From positions 43,910 through 107,909 of the forward strand of contig CAMIKG010000009.1 of NCBI GenBank assembly GCA_946221915.1: a DNA stretch of 64,000 nucleotides. The letters run 5' to 3'. This stretch comes from an uncultured Erwinia sp. (GTDB taxonomy: Bacteria > Pseudomonadota > Gammaproteobacteria > Enterobacterales > Enterobacteriaceae). The position numbers and the translations under genes are program-made. This document shows positions 26,765 through 35,538 of this stretch, piece by piece. Each line of letters opens with the position of its first letter. The first letter of the stretch is position 1. The notes beneath the pieces are model-generated. The model was not told the origin of the DNA, did not search any database, and was given only the letters and a program-made list of their open reading frames with translations.

Positions 26765-27547
26765 TTATAACTGCGACAGTTTCTGCAGCATGGCGTCCGA
26801 GGTGCTGATCGCCTTACTGTTAATTTCGTAAGCGCGTTGCGTCTGGATCATGCTGACCAGCTCTTCCGCCACATTGACGTTAGAGGTTTCAACATAGCCC
26901 TGATACAGGGTGCCAGCGCCGTTGTTTCCTGGCGCACTTTCGGTTGGCGCGCCAGATGCCTGAGTTTCCATATACAGGTTCTCACCCACGCTCTCCAGAC
27001 CGGCATCGTTAACAAAGGTGGCCAGGGTTAACTGTCCAACCTGTACTGACGCCGCCTGGCCTGCCTGAGTCACACTGACCGTACCATCACGGGCAACAGT
27101 CATGCTCAGGGAGTTAGCCGGGATAGTGATCGCAGGCTGTACCGGGAAACCGCTGTTGGTCACCAGCTGACCGTTAGCGTCAGTCTGAAAAGAACCGTCA
27201 CGGGTATACGCGGTGGTGCCATCCGGCATCTGCACCTGGAAGAAACCCTGACCGTTGATCGCCACATCTTTTGATGAGCTGGTCTGTGACAGGTTGCCCT
27301 GGCTGTGCAGACGCTCAGTCGCCACCGGACGGGTACCCGTACCAACCTGCAAGCCGGTTGGCAGCGTAGTCTGTTCGGAAGACTGTGCGCCCGGCTGACG
27401 CAGGGTCTGATACATCAGGTCTTCAAATACGGCGCGCTGACGTTTAAAACCGTTGGTGCTGACGTTCGCCAGGTTGTTGGCGATGACGTCCATGTTGGTT
27501 TGCTGGGCGTCAAGGCCGGTTTTTGCAATCCATAAAGAACGAATCAT
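26765..27547 (-). CDS. flgG: Flagellar distal rod protein FlgG
   Basis: Builds the distal rod. 260 residues, the family's usual length. The rod-protein motif ANNLANVSTNGFKRQRAVFED lies near residues 24-44 and the C-terminal SNVNVAEELVSMIQTQRAYE is present. It is preceded by flgF with a 17-base gap. It is FlgG, not the longer hook protein FlgE, judged by length and by MIRSLWIAKTGLDAQQ. Confidence 0.96.
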   Translation of the reverse strand: MIRSLWIAKTGLDAQQTNMDVIANNLANVSTNGFKRQRAVFEDLMYQTLRQPGAQSSEQTTLPTGLQVGTGTRPVATERLHSQGNLSQTSSSKDVAINGQGFFQVQMPDGTTAYTRDGSFQTDANGQLVTNSGFPVQPAITIPANSLSMTVARDGTVSVTQAGQAASVQVGQLTLATFVNDAGLESVGENLYMETQASGAPTESAPGNNGAGTLYQGYVETSNVNVAEELVSMIQTQRAYEINSKAISTSDAMLQKLSQL

Positions 27548-27564
27548 GTTATTTTCCTCTGGCC

Positions 27565-28323
27565 TTAACTGGTCATGTTAAGGATTTGGTTCGCGCGCTG
27601 GGCGTTTTCATCGACGCTGGAGATCACCTTCATCTGCATCTCAAAGCGGCGGGCGTTGGCGATCATCTCAACCATGGTTTCAACGGGCTTGACGTTACTG
27701 CCTTCCAGCACGCCCGGGTTCACTTTTACCGTGGCGTCAGCCTGCAGTACGGCGCCACGCTGTTGCTGGGCGGCAGTGGTCAGACGGAACATGCCGTCAT
27801 CACCACGCGTCAGTTCGGAACCTTCGGCTTTCACCAGCTTTAAACGACCCAGCTGAATGGTGGCGTTGGGCGCATCACCCGGGTTTAACGCGGTAATGGA
27901 ACCATCAGAAGCAATGGTCAGTTCAGCGTTTTCCGGCACCGCAATCGGGCCGTTGTCACCCATCACCAGGTTGCCCTGAATGGTCAGCTGGCCGGTGGGA
28001 CTGACCTGGATGTTACCGTTGCGGGTATACGCCTCGGTGCCATCCGCCGTTTGCACGGCCAGCCAGCCATCCTGCTGCACCGCCACGTCCAGTGGACGTT
28101 CGGTGTAATCCATCGCGCCCGCTGACATATCAGCACCAGGCGTTGAAGCGGTTACCAGCGTACGGGTTGGCAAAGACAGTCCTTCAACCGGCACGGCGCG
28201 CAGCGCATTAAGCTGTGCACGGAAACCCGGCGTTGAGGCGTTCGCCAGGTTACTGGCGGTCACTGCCTGCTGGTTGAGCGTCTGGCTGGCAGCGCCCATT
28301 GCGGTATATATCGCGTGATCCAT
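27565..28323 (-). CDS. flgF: Flagellar proximal rod protein FlgF
   Basis: A 252-residue rod protein whose N terminus MDHAIYTAMGAASQTLNQQA and C-terminal SNVKPVETMVEMIANARRFE identify it as FlgF rather than FlgE. The ribosome-binding site is weak (GGGA 4 bases before ATG). Directly upstream, only 14 bases away, ends flgD; in the usual order flgE lies between them. Confidence 0.95.
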   Translation of the reverse strand: MDHAIYTAMGAASQTLNQQAVTASNLANASTPGFRAQLNALRAVPVEGLSLPTRTLVTASTPGADMSAGAMDYTERPLDVAVQQDGWLAVQTADGTEAYTRNGNIQVSPTGQLTIQGNLVMGDNGPIAVPENAELTIASDGSITALNPGDAPNATIQLGRLKLVKAEGSELTRGDDGMFRLTTAAQQQRGAVLQADATVKVNPGVLEGSNVKPVETMVEMIANARRFEMQMKVISSVDENAQRANQILNMTS

Positions 28324-28337
28324 AATCCCGGCCTGTG
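28324..28337 (-). other. Expected position of flgE; gene absent
   Basis: In the standard order flgB-C-D-E-F the roughly 1.2-kb hook gene lies here. Only 14 bases separate the flgD stop from the flgF start. Both neighbours are full length with intact termini, so the gene is cleanly missing rather than truncated. Confidence 0.85.
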
Positions 28338-29009
28338 TTAAATAATCTGACGAACATCATCAAGGGTGGCGGTGCCCATGGTGCCCAGATCCAGCACAGC
28401 GCCATCATCATTAGCACTCACACCATTCACCAGCGCGTAGTTCAGCGTCTGCGCGACCAGCTGGGTCGAACCGCTGCTGGCTGCCACAGTGAAGGTATAT
28501 TTGCCATCTGGCGCGGTGGTGCCGTCGGTCATGGTGCCATCCCATGAGTAGCTGTGGACACCCGCGGTGACGGCACCCAGGTCGATAGTGCGAACCACTG
28601 CGCCACTGGAATCTTTAATGGTGACAGTAGTCGCGGTGGATGCCTGCTCCAGTTCGACACCAAACGGCGTCGTCACACCGCTGCCGACCAGAATCTGCGA
28701 GCCATCCACCATCACACCCTGACCAATCAGCGTGGACGCCTGCAGCGACTGGTTGCTGTTAATCTGCGTTGAGATAGAAGAGAGCGTGGTATTCAGCTTC
28801 TCAATGCCGCTCAGGGTGTTGATCTGCGCCAGCTGCGTGGTCAGCTCGTTGTTTTCCAGCGGGTTCGTCGGATCCTGGTTTTTCAGCTGCGCCACTAACA
28901 GCGTCAGGAACTGACTTTGCAGGTCGGAAGAACTGTTACCGGTGCTGCTGGTACTGGTAGTACTGACACTGGTCGCTGTGGTGTCGTTGACGTTTACTGA
29001 AATACTCAT
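28338..29009 (-). CDS. flgD: Flagellar hook cap protein FlgD
   Basis: The scaffold on which the hook protein polymerises. At 223 residues it begins MSISVNVNDTTATSVSTTST, carries the conserved FLTLLVAQLKNQDPTNPLENNE block, and ends ATLDDVRQII as in E. coli. The C terminus is therefore complete although the following flgE is missing. It lies 12 bases after flgC. Confidence 0.95.
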   Translation of the reverse strand: MSISVNVNDTTATSVSTTSTSSTGNSSSDLQSQFLTLLVAQLKNQDPTNPLENNELTTQLAQINTLSGIEKLNTTLSSISTQINSNQSLQASTLIGQGVMVDGSQILVGSGVTTPFGVELEQASTATTVTIKDSSGAVVRTIDLGAVTAGVHSYSWDGTMTDGTTAPDGKYTFTVAASSGSTQLVAQTLNYALVNGVSANDDGAVLDLGTMGTATLDDVRQII

Positions 29010-29021
29010 GGTTATTCTCCG

Positions 29022-29426
29022 TTATTGACCCATGGTCAGTGTTTTCATCATCATCGCTTTCACGGTGTTGAGCACCTCGACGTTGGCCTGATAGCTACGC
29101 GATGCCGACATGGTGTTGACCGTCTCGGCCACCACATCCACGTTCGGCATCTTCACGTAACCTTTTTCATCCGCCATCGGGTTACCTGGGTCATACACCA
29201 GTTTGGCTGGCGTAGGATCATCAACCACTTCAGCCACCTTCACCCCAGCGGTGGCCTGCCCCGGTGCGGCATTGACCTGAAACACCACCTGCTTCGCCAC
29301 ATAGGGCTGACCATCAGGTCCGGTGACGCTGTCGGCATTCGCCAGGTTACTGGCGCTGACGTTCATGCGCTGTGACTGTGCAGTCATCGCCGAACCGGCG
29401 ATATCAAAAACATTCAAAAGTGCCAT
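29022..29426 (-). CDS. flgC: Flagellar proximal rod protein FlgC
   Basis: 134 residues, beginning MALLNVFDIAGSAMTAQSQR, with the rod motif SASNLANADSVTGPDG and the C-terminal VNTMSASRSYQANVEVLNTV. Typical FlgC in length and sequence. Three bases separate it from flgB. Confidence 0.96.
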   Translation of the reverse strand: MALLNVFDIAGSAMTAQSQRMNVSASNLANADSVTGPDGQPYVAKQVVFQVNAAPGQATAGVKVAEVVDDPTPAKLVYDPGNPMADEKGYVKMPNVDVVAETVNTMSASRSYQANVEVLNTVKAMMMKTLTMGQ

Positions 29427-29429
29427 ACG

Positions 29430-29843
29430 TTATTGCCCCTGCAGGACGTTCATCATCCCTTTCAGCTGACTGCTGATCAGCGTCAGATCGGTCTGATATT
29501 TCAGGCTGTTATCTGCGAACTGCGTACGCTCACGATCCATATCCACCGTATTGCCGTCAGCCGCTGGCTGGTCGGGAATGCGGTACATCAGATTGAGTTC
29601 GGGCAGTTGCGTGGTCTGTGCCGGAATATGGCGTGCCGACGTTAACGCCAGCGACATCCCTGAGCCTTGCGCACGACCCTGCTCCAGCGTGCGTTTCAGT
29701 TCGCTGGCAAAATCGATGTCGCGCGCCTGATAACCAGGCGTGTCGGCGTTGGCGATATTGGACGCCAGGATCTCCTGGCGCTGAGCCCGCAGGTTAAGCG
29801 CTTCAGTGCCAAAATTGAGCGCTGCGTCCAGTTTGTCGAGCAT
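29430..29843 (-). CDS. flgB: Flagellar proximal rod protein FlgB
   Basis: 137 residues, beginning MLDKLDAALNFGTEALNLRA, with ASNIANADTPGYQARDIDF and the C-terminal YQTDLTLISSQLKGMMNVLQ. First gene of the flgBCD-FGHIJ operon, transcribed divergently from flgA under a FlhDC site in the shared gap. Confidence 0.96.
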   Translation of the reverse strand: MLDKLDAALNFGTEALNLRAQRQEILASNIANADTPGYQARDIDFASELKRTLEQGRAQGSGMSLALTSARHIPAQTTQLPELNLMYRIPDQPAADGNTVDMDRERTQFADNSLKYQTDLTLISSQLKGMMNVLQGQ

Positions 29844-29910
29844 GCTTCCTCCGCAGAGTGAGAATTTTGAGCTGACAGGATAATCGCCGGGGGTAAAGAG
29901 CTATCGAATG

Positions 29911-29935
29911 AATAGCGCTAAAAATCGTCGTTATT
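29911..29935. promoter_or_regulatory. FlhDC binding site of the flgA-flgB divergent promoters
   Basis: AATAGCG-N11-CGTTATT is an inverted pair matching the FlhD4C2 consensus half-sites (AATAGCG, 10 to 12 base spacer). It lies midway between flgB and flgA, where the class II master regulator acts in E. coli. Confidence 0.8.
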
Positions 29936-30000
29936 TTCCGGCTTGACTTGTTGCGCGCGCGCGTAGAATCAACGCCATCTTGCTAAGTGGAGAGATGAAG

Positions 30001-30669
30001 ATGCGAATAGCAACTCCTTTACTGGCGGGCCTGCCTGGCCTGTTGATCCTCTGGTGCCTGCAAGCCAGTGCTGCGGATCTGGGCGCGCAGTTGAGCCAGT
30101 TTTTCAAGGCGCGCGATCCTTCCCATGCCGCCGATATGAAGGTGGTGGTGCGTACCCCTGCTGAACAGTGGCCGCAGTGTGAGTCGCCGTCATTCACCCT
30201 GCCCGGTAATGCGCGGCTATGGGGCAACATCAGTGTTGCCGCCAACTGCGATCAGAACCGGCGCTATCTGCAGGTACAGGTTCAGGTGACGGGAGAATAT
30301 GTGGTAGCGACGCGTCAGGTAACGCGCGGTAAGCCACTGGAAGCGGCCGACATGACCACGAAACGTGGACGGCTGGATACCCTGCCTGCCCGCGCGATTA
30401 TCAATCCGCAGGAAGCGATCGATGCCATCAGCATGCGTGATATTCCGCCTGGTCAGCCGATCACCTCAACGATGGTGCGTCAGCCATGGCGGGTAAAAGC
30501 GGGGCAAAATGTGGTGGTGATTGCCCAGGGCGACGGTTTTAGCGCCACGGGAGAAGGACGGGTGCTGAATAATGCCACCGCGACGCAGGCCGTGCGTGTC
30601 AGGATGAATAATGGCCAGGTCGTCAGCGGCAAAGCTGACGCGGATGGGAATATTCTTATATCGCTATAA
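30001..30669 (+). CDS. flgA: Flagellar P-ring assembly chaperone FlgA
   Basis: A periplasmic chaperone for FlgI polymerisation. I favour the ATG at 30001 (GGAG 8 bases upstream) over the one at 29995; both are in frame. A signal peptide ends near QASA-A. The C-terminal SAF/beta-clip domain includes YVVATRQVTRGKPLEAADM and GQNVVVIAQGDGFSATGEG. About 222 residues, near the E. coli 219. Confidence 0.93.
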   Translation: MRIATPLLAGLPGLLILWCLQASAADLGAQLSQFFKARDPSHAADMKVVVRTPAEQWPQCESPSFTLPGNARLWGNISVAANCDQNRRYLQVQVQVTGEYVVATRQVTRGKPLEAADMTTKRGRLDTLPARAIINPQEAIDAISMRDIPPGQPITSTMVRQPWRVKAGQNVVVIAQGDGFSATGEGRVLNNATATQAVRVRMNNGQVVSGKADADGNILISL

Positions 30670-30674
30670 AGGGC

Positions 30675-30701
30675 TAAAGCTTGTCGCTTTTCTGCCGATA
30701 G
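30675..30701 (+). promoter_or_regulatory. Sigma-28 promoter of flgMN
   Basis: TAAAGCTT-N11-GCCGATAG matches the FliA consensus almost perfectly. It begins 6 bases after the flgA stop and lies 60 bases before flgM, so flgM and flgN can be transcribed both from flgA and from this class III promoter. Confidence 0.9.
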
Positions 30702-30762
30702 AGAGATTAACAAAGATATTACTATTTAATCATCGATCGTCGGAAGTGACAGGAGCAGAATT

Positions 30763-31065
30763 ATGAGCATCGACAGAACTCAGTCTATCAAACCGGCCAG
30801 TACCGTTCAGGCACGTGACAACAGTGACAATAACAGCGGCAAAGTACGCCAGGCGGAAACCGCTAAAGTCACCGACAGCAGCGCAACACAGGTTAAACTG
30901 AGCGAAGCCCAGGCGCAACTGATGAAGCCAGGCAGCCAGGATATTAACCTTGAGCGTGTGGAACAACTCAAGACCGCTATTCGCAATGGTGAGCTGAAAA
31001 TGGACAGCGGCAAAATTGCCGATGCCCTGCTTCAGGAAACTCAGGACTATTTACAAGGTAACTAA
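30763..31065 (+). CDS. flgM: Anti-sigma-28 factor FlgM
   Basis: Binds FliA until the hook-basal body is finished, then is exported. 100 residues; the N terminus MSIDRTQSIKPASTVQ and the sigma-binding C-terminal DINLERVEQLKTAIRNGELKM are typical. Because FlgM export needs a finished hook, loss of flgE would be expected to keep late flagellar genes off. The stop overlaps flgN as TAATG. Confidence 0.96.
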   Translation: MSIDRTQSIKPASTVQARDNSDNNSGKVRQAETAKVTDSSATQVKLSEAQAQLMKPGSQDINLERVEQLKTAIRNGELKMDSGKIADALLQETQDYLQGN

Positions 31066-31502
31066 TGGCTATGAACAGCTTACTGACCGCGCTGGATAAA
31101 ATGCTGGAAGTCCTTTCGTCGCTGACGGAAGTGTTGGATGCTGAACAGCATCAACTTGCGTCCGGTCGTATCAACAGTATTTTACTGCAGAAAATTACTG
31201 AAGATAAAAGTTCGCTGTTAAATACCCTGAACTACCTTGATGGAATGCGCCATCAGGCGGAAAAAGTGCTGAACATCCAGGCGCCATATCGTACTCAGCC
31301 GGAACTGGCTCAGCGCTGGGAACGCGTGCAAAAACTGACGGCGAAGCTGCATAACACCAATCAGCACAGCGGTCTGCTGCTCAAACAGCAAATAAAATAT
31401 AACGAGCAGGCGCTGGCGATTTTAAAACCGCATCAGAGCCAGGCTTTCTACGGCCCGAACGGCCAGGGGCAGGCCACTGCCTCTGCACTGCCAAAAGCAT
31501 AA
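31065..31502 (+). CDS. flgN: Flagellar export chaperone FlgN
   Basis: A helical cytoplasmic chaperone for FlgK and FlgL. 145 residues, with DAEQHQLASGRINSILLQKI and the C-terminal LKPHQSQAFYGPNGQG like E. coli FlgN. Translationally coupled to flgM. A hairpin GGCGGCA/TGCCGCC follows the stop, then a terminator. Confidence 0.94.
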   Translation: MAMNSLLTALDKMLEVLSSLTEVLDAEQHQLASGRINSILLQKITEDKSSLLNTLNYLDGMRHQAEKVLNIQAPYRTQPELAQRWERVQKLTAKLHNTNQHSGLLLKQQIKYNEQALAILKPHQSQAFYGPNGQGQATASALPKA

Positions 31503-31567
31503 TCATATTTGGCGGCAGTTATGCCGCCAGCATTTTCGAAGCATGTGACACACAGAGCAATAAGTAA

Positions 31568-31595
31568 GGGCAGCCTGAGGCCGCCCTTTTCTTTT
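31568..31595 (+). terminator. Terminator after flgN
   Basis: Stem GGGC-A-GCC/GGC-C-GCCC with one mismatch, followed by TTTTCTTTT. Confidence 0.7.
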
Positions 31596-31682
31596 GTAGC
31601 AACATCTGCTGCCCCATTTGCCTGCGTTTTCGTTGCAAATGTTCAGACCTCAGACGGCCTCAGCGCATGCCCGGCAACGCGT

Positions 31683-33221
31683 TTACACTGTGGTTCGACG
31701 GGCGAAATCACGTAAACGGAAGCCCATCAGCGCCAGCATAATAAAGTACACGCCGCCACCGACCGCACAGACCGCCGCCAGACGCAGCAGACGCCAGGCC
31801 ATATTGCCTGTTGCCCAGTCCGGCATCAGCATATTCATGCCCACCAGCGCCGCCGCCATCATCGCCACGGCAATCACCAGACGCAGCAGAAAACCGGACC
31901 AGCCCGGTTGTGGCTGGAAAATATCCTGCTTACGCAACTGCCAGTAGAGCAGACCGGCATTGAGGCAGGCCGCCAGACCAATCGACAGCGCCAGCCCGGC
32001 ATGCTTCAGTGGACCAATGAACGCCAGGTTCATTAACTGCGTCATAATCAGCGTAACGATGGCGATCTTCACCGGGGTTTTGATGTCCTGGCGTGAGTAG
32101 AAGCCAGGCGCCAGCACTTTCACCACAATCAGCCCCATCAACCCAACAGAATAGGCAATCAGCGCGCGCTGAGTCATGGCGGCATCAAAGGCGGTAAACT
32201 TGCCGTACTGGAACAACGCCACGGTTAATGGCTGCGCCAGAATACCCAGCGCCACGGCGCTCGGCAGTGCCAGCAGGAAGCAGAGACGCAGGCCCCAGTC
32301 CATCAGGCGCGAATACTCTTCCTGATTGCCGCTGGCAAAACTCTTTGCCAGTGATGGCAGCAAAATCGTGCCCAGCGCCACGCCCAGCACGCCAGATGGA
32401 AACTCCATCAGACGATCCGCGTAATACATCCACGACACCGAGCCAGACACCAGGAACGAGGCGAAGATCGTGTTAATAATCAGCGAAATCTGGCTGACCG
32501 ACACGCCGAGGATCGCCGGTCCCATCTGCCGCATCACGCGCCATACCCCGGCATCTTTCAGATTCAGACGCGGCATCACCAGCATGCCGATTTTCTTCAA
32601 ATGCGGCAGCTGATAACCCAGCTGCAGTATGCCACCGACCACCACTGCCCACGCCAGTGCCAGCACCGGCGGGTTAAAGTGTGGCGCGGCAAACAGCGCA
32701 AAGCCGATCATGCTGATATTCAGCAGCGTCGGGGCAAAGGCTGGCACGGAGAAACGATTCCAGGTATTGAGAATTGCCCCCACCAGCGAGGCCAGTGAGA
32801 TCAGCAGGATATAGGGGAACGTAATGCGCAGCAGGGATGAAGTCAGCGCAAATTTATCGGCGGTGTCGGCAAAGCCCGGCGCGGTAATCATGATGACCCA
32901 CGGCGCGGCAATCATGCCAAGGAAGGTCACCAGCGCCAGCGCCAGTGTCAGCAGCCCGGAGACATAGGCGACAAACACCCGCGTCGCGTCTTCACCCTGC
33001 TTGCTTTTATATTCGGCAAGGATCGGCACAAACGCCTGCGAAAACGCCCCTTCGGCAAAGATACGCCGCAGCAGATTAGGCAGTTTGAAGGCGACGAAAA
33101 AGGCATCAGTCGCCATGCCGGCGCCAAACACACGCGCCACAATGGCATCGCGGGCAAATCCCAGCACGCGCGAAAACAGGGTCATCGAGCTGACCGCTGC
33201 CAGTGATTTCAACAAATTCAT
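31683..33221 (-). CDS. murJ: Lipid II flippase MurJ
   Basis: Moves lipid II across the inner membrane for peptidoglycan synthesis. 512 residues with about 14 hydrophobic spans, of the MOP exporter superfamily. The start MNLLKSLAAVSSMTLFSRVL and the motif LPNLLRRIFAEGAFSQAFVP are diagnostic. Essential in E. coli, where it adjoins flgN in the same way. Complete. Confidence 0.96.
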   Translation of the reverse strand: MNLLKSLAAVSSMTLFSRVLGFARDAIVARVFGAGMATDAFFVAFKLPNLLRRIFAEGAFSQAFVPILAEYKSKQGEDATRVFVAYVSGLLTLALALVTFLGMIAAPWVIMITAPGFADTADKFALTSSLLRITFPYILLISLASLVGAILNTWNRFSVPAFAPTLLNISMIGFALFAAPHFNPPVLALAWAVVVGGILQLGYQLPHLKKIGMLVMPRLNLKDAGVWRVMRQMGPAILGVSVSQISLIINTIFASFLVSGSVSWMYYADRLMEFPSGVLGVALGTILLPSLAKSFASGNQEEYSRLMDWGLRLCFLLALPSAVALGILAQPLTVALFQYGKFTAFDAAMTQRALIAYSVGLMGLIVVKVLAPGFYSRQDIKTPVKIAIVTLIMTQLMNLAFIGPLKHAGLALSIGLAACLNAGLLYWQLRKQDIFQPQPGWSGFLLRLVIAVAMMAAALVGMNMLMPDWATGNMAWRLLRLAAVCAVGGGVYFIMLALMGFRLRDFARRTTV

Positions 33222-33270
33222 GGTTTACTGCACTTCCTGAAAATAAGCGAGTCGGCGGAGTGAGGGCAGG

Positions 33271-33317
33271 AAAACACCCCGCCAGCGAAATAGCGGCTAG
33301 TCTACTTCGCTGGCGGG
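33271..33317 (-). terminator. Hairpin terminator after mviM
   Basis: A perfect 12-bp stem CCCGCCAGCGAA/TTCGCTGGCGGG with a 16-base loop is followed on the minus strand by TGTTTT. The T run is short, so strength is uncertain. Confidence 0.6.
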
Positions 33318-33348
33318 AGATACACATAATGCTTTGTGTTACAGCAGA

Positions 33349-34275
33349 TTATTCACGATCGGCGTCGCGCCACATTTTTTCCACCACGCGCTGCGCCAGC
33401 AGCGCCTGTTCACCGGAGGTTTGCGGTAAAGTCTGATTTTTAACGCAGTCGATAAAGTGACGCGCCGCACCGGCGAAACCGCGCTGTTCCAGCGTGCTTT
33501 GCCAGCCAGGCACCGGGTCGAACGACACCCTGCCGCCCACTTCCTGCTGCCATTCGCGCATTTCGCTGACCTGATACACGCCGCCATCGCAAATCGCGCT
33601 CACGTATTCGCGCTGGCTGCCAGCGCGACGGTGCATGCTGGTGGTCACCTGAGTCTCACCCACGGTGAAGTGATGCTCGGCGTACAGCATCTCGCCCGCG
33701 TCATTGGTCTGCAGGCTGCCATGCTGTAACCGCCCGGCGCCGCCCGCTAACCACAGCGCGGTATCCACCACATGCAGATAGTCATCCAGCAGGGTGAAAC
33801 GTAAATCGTGCGGCCCGACGCTGTCGCTGCGATGCTTATCCATGCGAAGCGACGCCGTCTGCTGCAGACTGGCTTTCAGCTGCAGATAGCGTGGGGCGAA
33901 GCGGCGGTTAAACGCCACCATCAGCTTGCGTCCACGCTTATGGGCCAGTTCAACCAGTTGCTCAGCCTGTGACAGATGCTCCGCCAGCGGTTTATCGACA
34001 CAGACATCCACTCCCGCGCGCAGCAGCTGATCAACAATGCTGAAGTGAGTGGCGGTACTGGTATGAACAAACACGGCATCGCTCTGCGCGGCCAGATCGT
34101 CCAGCGAGGCAAAACAGGGCATGCGATAGCTGTCGCAAATGCGCTGCGCCTTTTCCTGATTGGGTGAGAAAGCGCCTGCCAGCGTCCAGCCATCGGTGTG
34201 ACTGACCACCGGCAACCAGGCTTTCTGGGCAATGCCGCCCAGCCCGACCACGCCTACCCGTAACTGCTGTGCCAT
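33349..34275 (-). CDS. mviM: Gfo/Idh/MocA-family oxidoreductase MviM
   Basis: 308 residues, with the N-terminal Rossmann motif VGVVGLGGIAQKAW at 7-20 and the EKPL-like DKPLAEH near residue 96, where the lysine is typical of the family. The C-terminal sheet domain follows. The substrate is unknown. It lies one base after yceH and upstream of murJ, as in E. coli, where it is dispensable. Confidence 0.93.
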   Translation of the reverse strand: MAQQLRVGVVGLGGIAQKAWLPVVSHTDGWTLAGAFSPNQEKAQRICDSYRMPCFASLDDLAAQSDAVFVHTSTATHFSIVDQLLRAGVDVCVDKPLAEHLSQAEQLVELAHKRGRKLMVAFNRRFAPRYLQLKASLQQTASLRMDKHRSDSVGPHDLRFTLLDDYLHVVDTALWLAGGAGRLQHGSLQTNDAGEMLYAEHHFTVGETQVTTSMHRRAGSQREYVSAICDGGVYQVSEMREWQQEVGGRVSFDPVPGWQSTLEQRGFAGAARHFIDCVKNQTLPQTSGEQALLAQRVVEKMWRDADRE

Positions 34276-34276
34276 C

Positions 34277-34927
34277 TCAGACTCCTTTTTCCGCTAACAG
34301 TGCCGCCAGCTGCTGCTTCAGTTCGGCCACTTCTTCTTCCAGCTGCGCCACACGCCCGGCCAGTTCGTTATCATTGCTGTCTGCCGCAGCCACGTCCGCC
34401 AGTTCCGCTTCGTTCACTTCGCCGCTGAACAGATGCATATAGCGGCTCTCACGTTTACCCGGTTCGCGCGCCAGGCGTACCACGAAAGGACCGTCTTCCC
34501 GCTGCTGCAGCTGTTCCAGCGTCTGCTCCACTTCCGCCATATCGGCAAACTCATGCAGGCGCGTGCTGCGGGTACGCAGTTCACCCGGCGTTTGCGCGCC
34601 ACGCAATAACAGAGTGGTGACCAGCGCCACTTCCGCGCTGCTGAGTTTCAGATTGCCAAACTCGGAGTTGCAGAAGCGCTGTTCATACTTCACCACGCGG
34701 TTGCCGAAACCACTCAGGGTACTCAGCTGATGCTTTTTCACCAGCAGATCCAGGGTATCCTGTACCTGGTTATCACTCAGCGCCATCACCGGCTCACGGT
34801 TGGATTTTTGATTACAGGCGGTGACCACGCCATTGAGTGACATCGGATACTGATCCGGTGTGGTGACCTGCTTCTCCAGCAGGCAGCCGATCACCCGCGC
34901 TTCAGCGGATGTCAGAACGGTTTTCAT
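34277..34927 (-). CDS. yceH: DUF480 protein YceH
   Basis: 216 residues from the ATG at 34927 (MKTVLTSAEARVIGCLLEK), which has AGAGG upstream and gives the E. coli length; 15 further upstream codons are open but overlap rimJ. Two winged-helix-like repeats cover about 1-160. A short C-terminal coiled coil (AGRVAQLEEEVAELKQQLAA) is visible. Function unknown. Fourteen bases after rimJ. Confidence 0.93.
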   Translation of the reverse strand: MKTVLTSAEARVIGCLLEKQVTTPDQYPMSLNGVVTACNQKSNREPVMALSDNQVQDTLDLLVKKHQLSTLSGFGNRVVKYEQRFCNSEFGNLKLSSAEVALVTTLLLRGAQTPGELRTRSTRLHEFADMAEVEQTLEQLQQREDGPFVVRLAREPGKRESRYMHLFSGEVNEAELADVAAADSNDNELAGRVAQLEEEVAELKQQLAALLAEKGV

Positions 34928-34941
34928 GACATAACCTCTTG

Positions 34942-35538
34942 TTATTGTTGCCCGCGGCGGTCTGGTGTCCATTCCCGGGAAGTTAAAGCCGTCAACACAT
35001 GATCCTGCCAGCGGCCATCAATCAACAGATAATCTTTGGCATAACCCTCTTTCTCGAAACCGAGCCGGGCCAGCAGCGCGCCGCTGCGCGCATTGTGTGG
35101 CATATAGTTGGCCATGATGCGGTGCATACGTTGCTGACGCTGCATATAGCGAATCGCCGACTGCAGCGCTTCAAACATCATGCCCTGCCCCTGCCATTTT
35201 TCGCCCAGCGAGTAGCCGAGATAGCAGGCGTGAAAAGAGCCGCGCAGTACATTGCTGAAATTAGCCACGCCACGCACTTCAGTCTCTTCCGGGTCCATGA
35301 CAATAAAATAAAATGCGCTGCCCTGTTTATGCAGATCGGCGATCAGTCCCAGCCGTGCCTGCCAGCCAGACGGATAACAGTGGCTCTCATCGCGCACCGG
35401 TTCCCAGGGTTTGAGAAAGGCGCGGTTTTCCGCGTAATAATCAGCCAGTCGCCAGGCATCGCGTTCGTGGACCAGGCGCACCACCAGCCGGTCTGTAGTC
35501 AGGCGCACCTTAGGCGCAGCAGAACGATAGCCAAACAT
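34942..35538 (-). CDS. rimJ: Ribosomal protein S5 N-alanine acetyltransferase
   Basis: A GNAT-family enzyme that acetylates the N-terminal alanine of S5. 198 residues, beginning MFGYRSAAPKVRLTTDRLVV, with the acetyl-CoA loop region YSLGEKWQGQGMMFEAL near 110-126 and NARSGALLARLGFEKEGYAK. First gene of a rimJ-yceH-mviM run. Divergent from mdtH. Confidence 0.94.
   Translation of the reverse strand: MFGYRSAAPKVRLTTDRLVVRLVHERDAWRLADYYAENRAFLKPWEPVRDESHCYPSGWQARLGLIADLHKQGSAFYFIVMDPEETEVRGVANFSNVLRGSFHACYLGYSLGEKWQGQGMMFEALQSAIRYMQRQQRMHRIMANYMPHNARSGALLARLGFEKEGYAKDYLLIDGRWQDHVLTALTSREWTPDRRGQQ

Noticed and set aside
27565..28323. Idea that this gene might be flgE
   Set aside because: Its N terminus, length of 252 and C-terminal SNVKPVE motif are those of FlgF; FlgE is about 400 residues with a different start.
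28338..29009. Idea that FlgD might be a FlgD-FlgE remnant fusion
   Set aside because: FlgD ends at its normal C terminus (TLDDVRQII) and no hook-protein residues follow.
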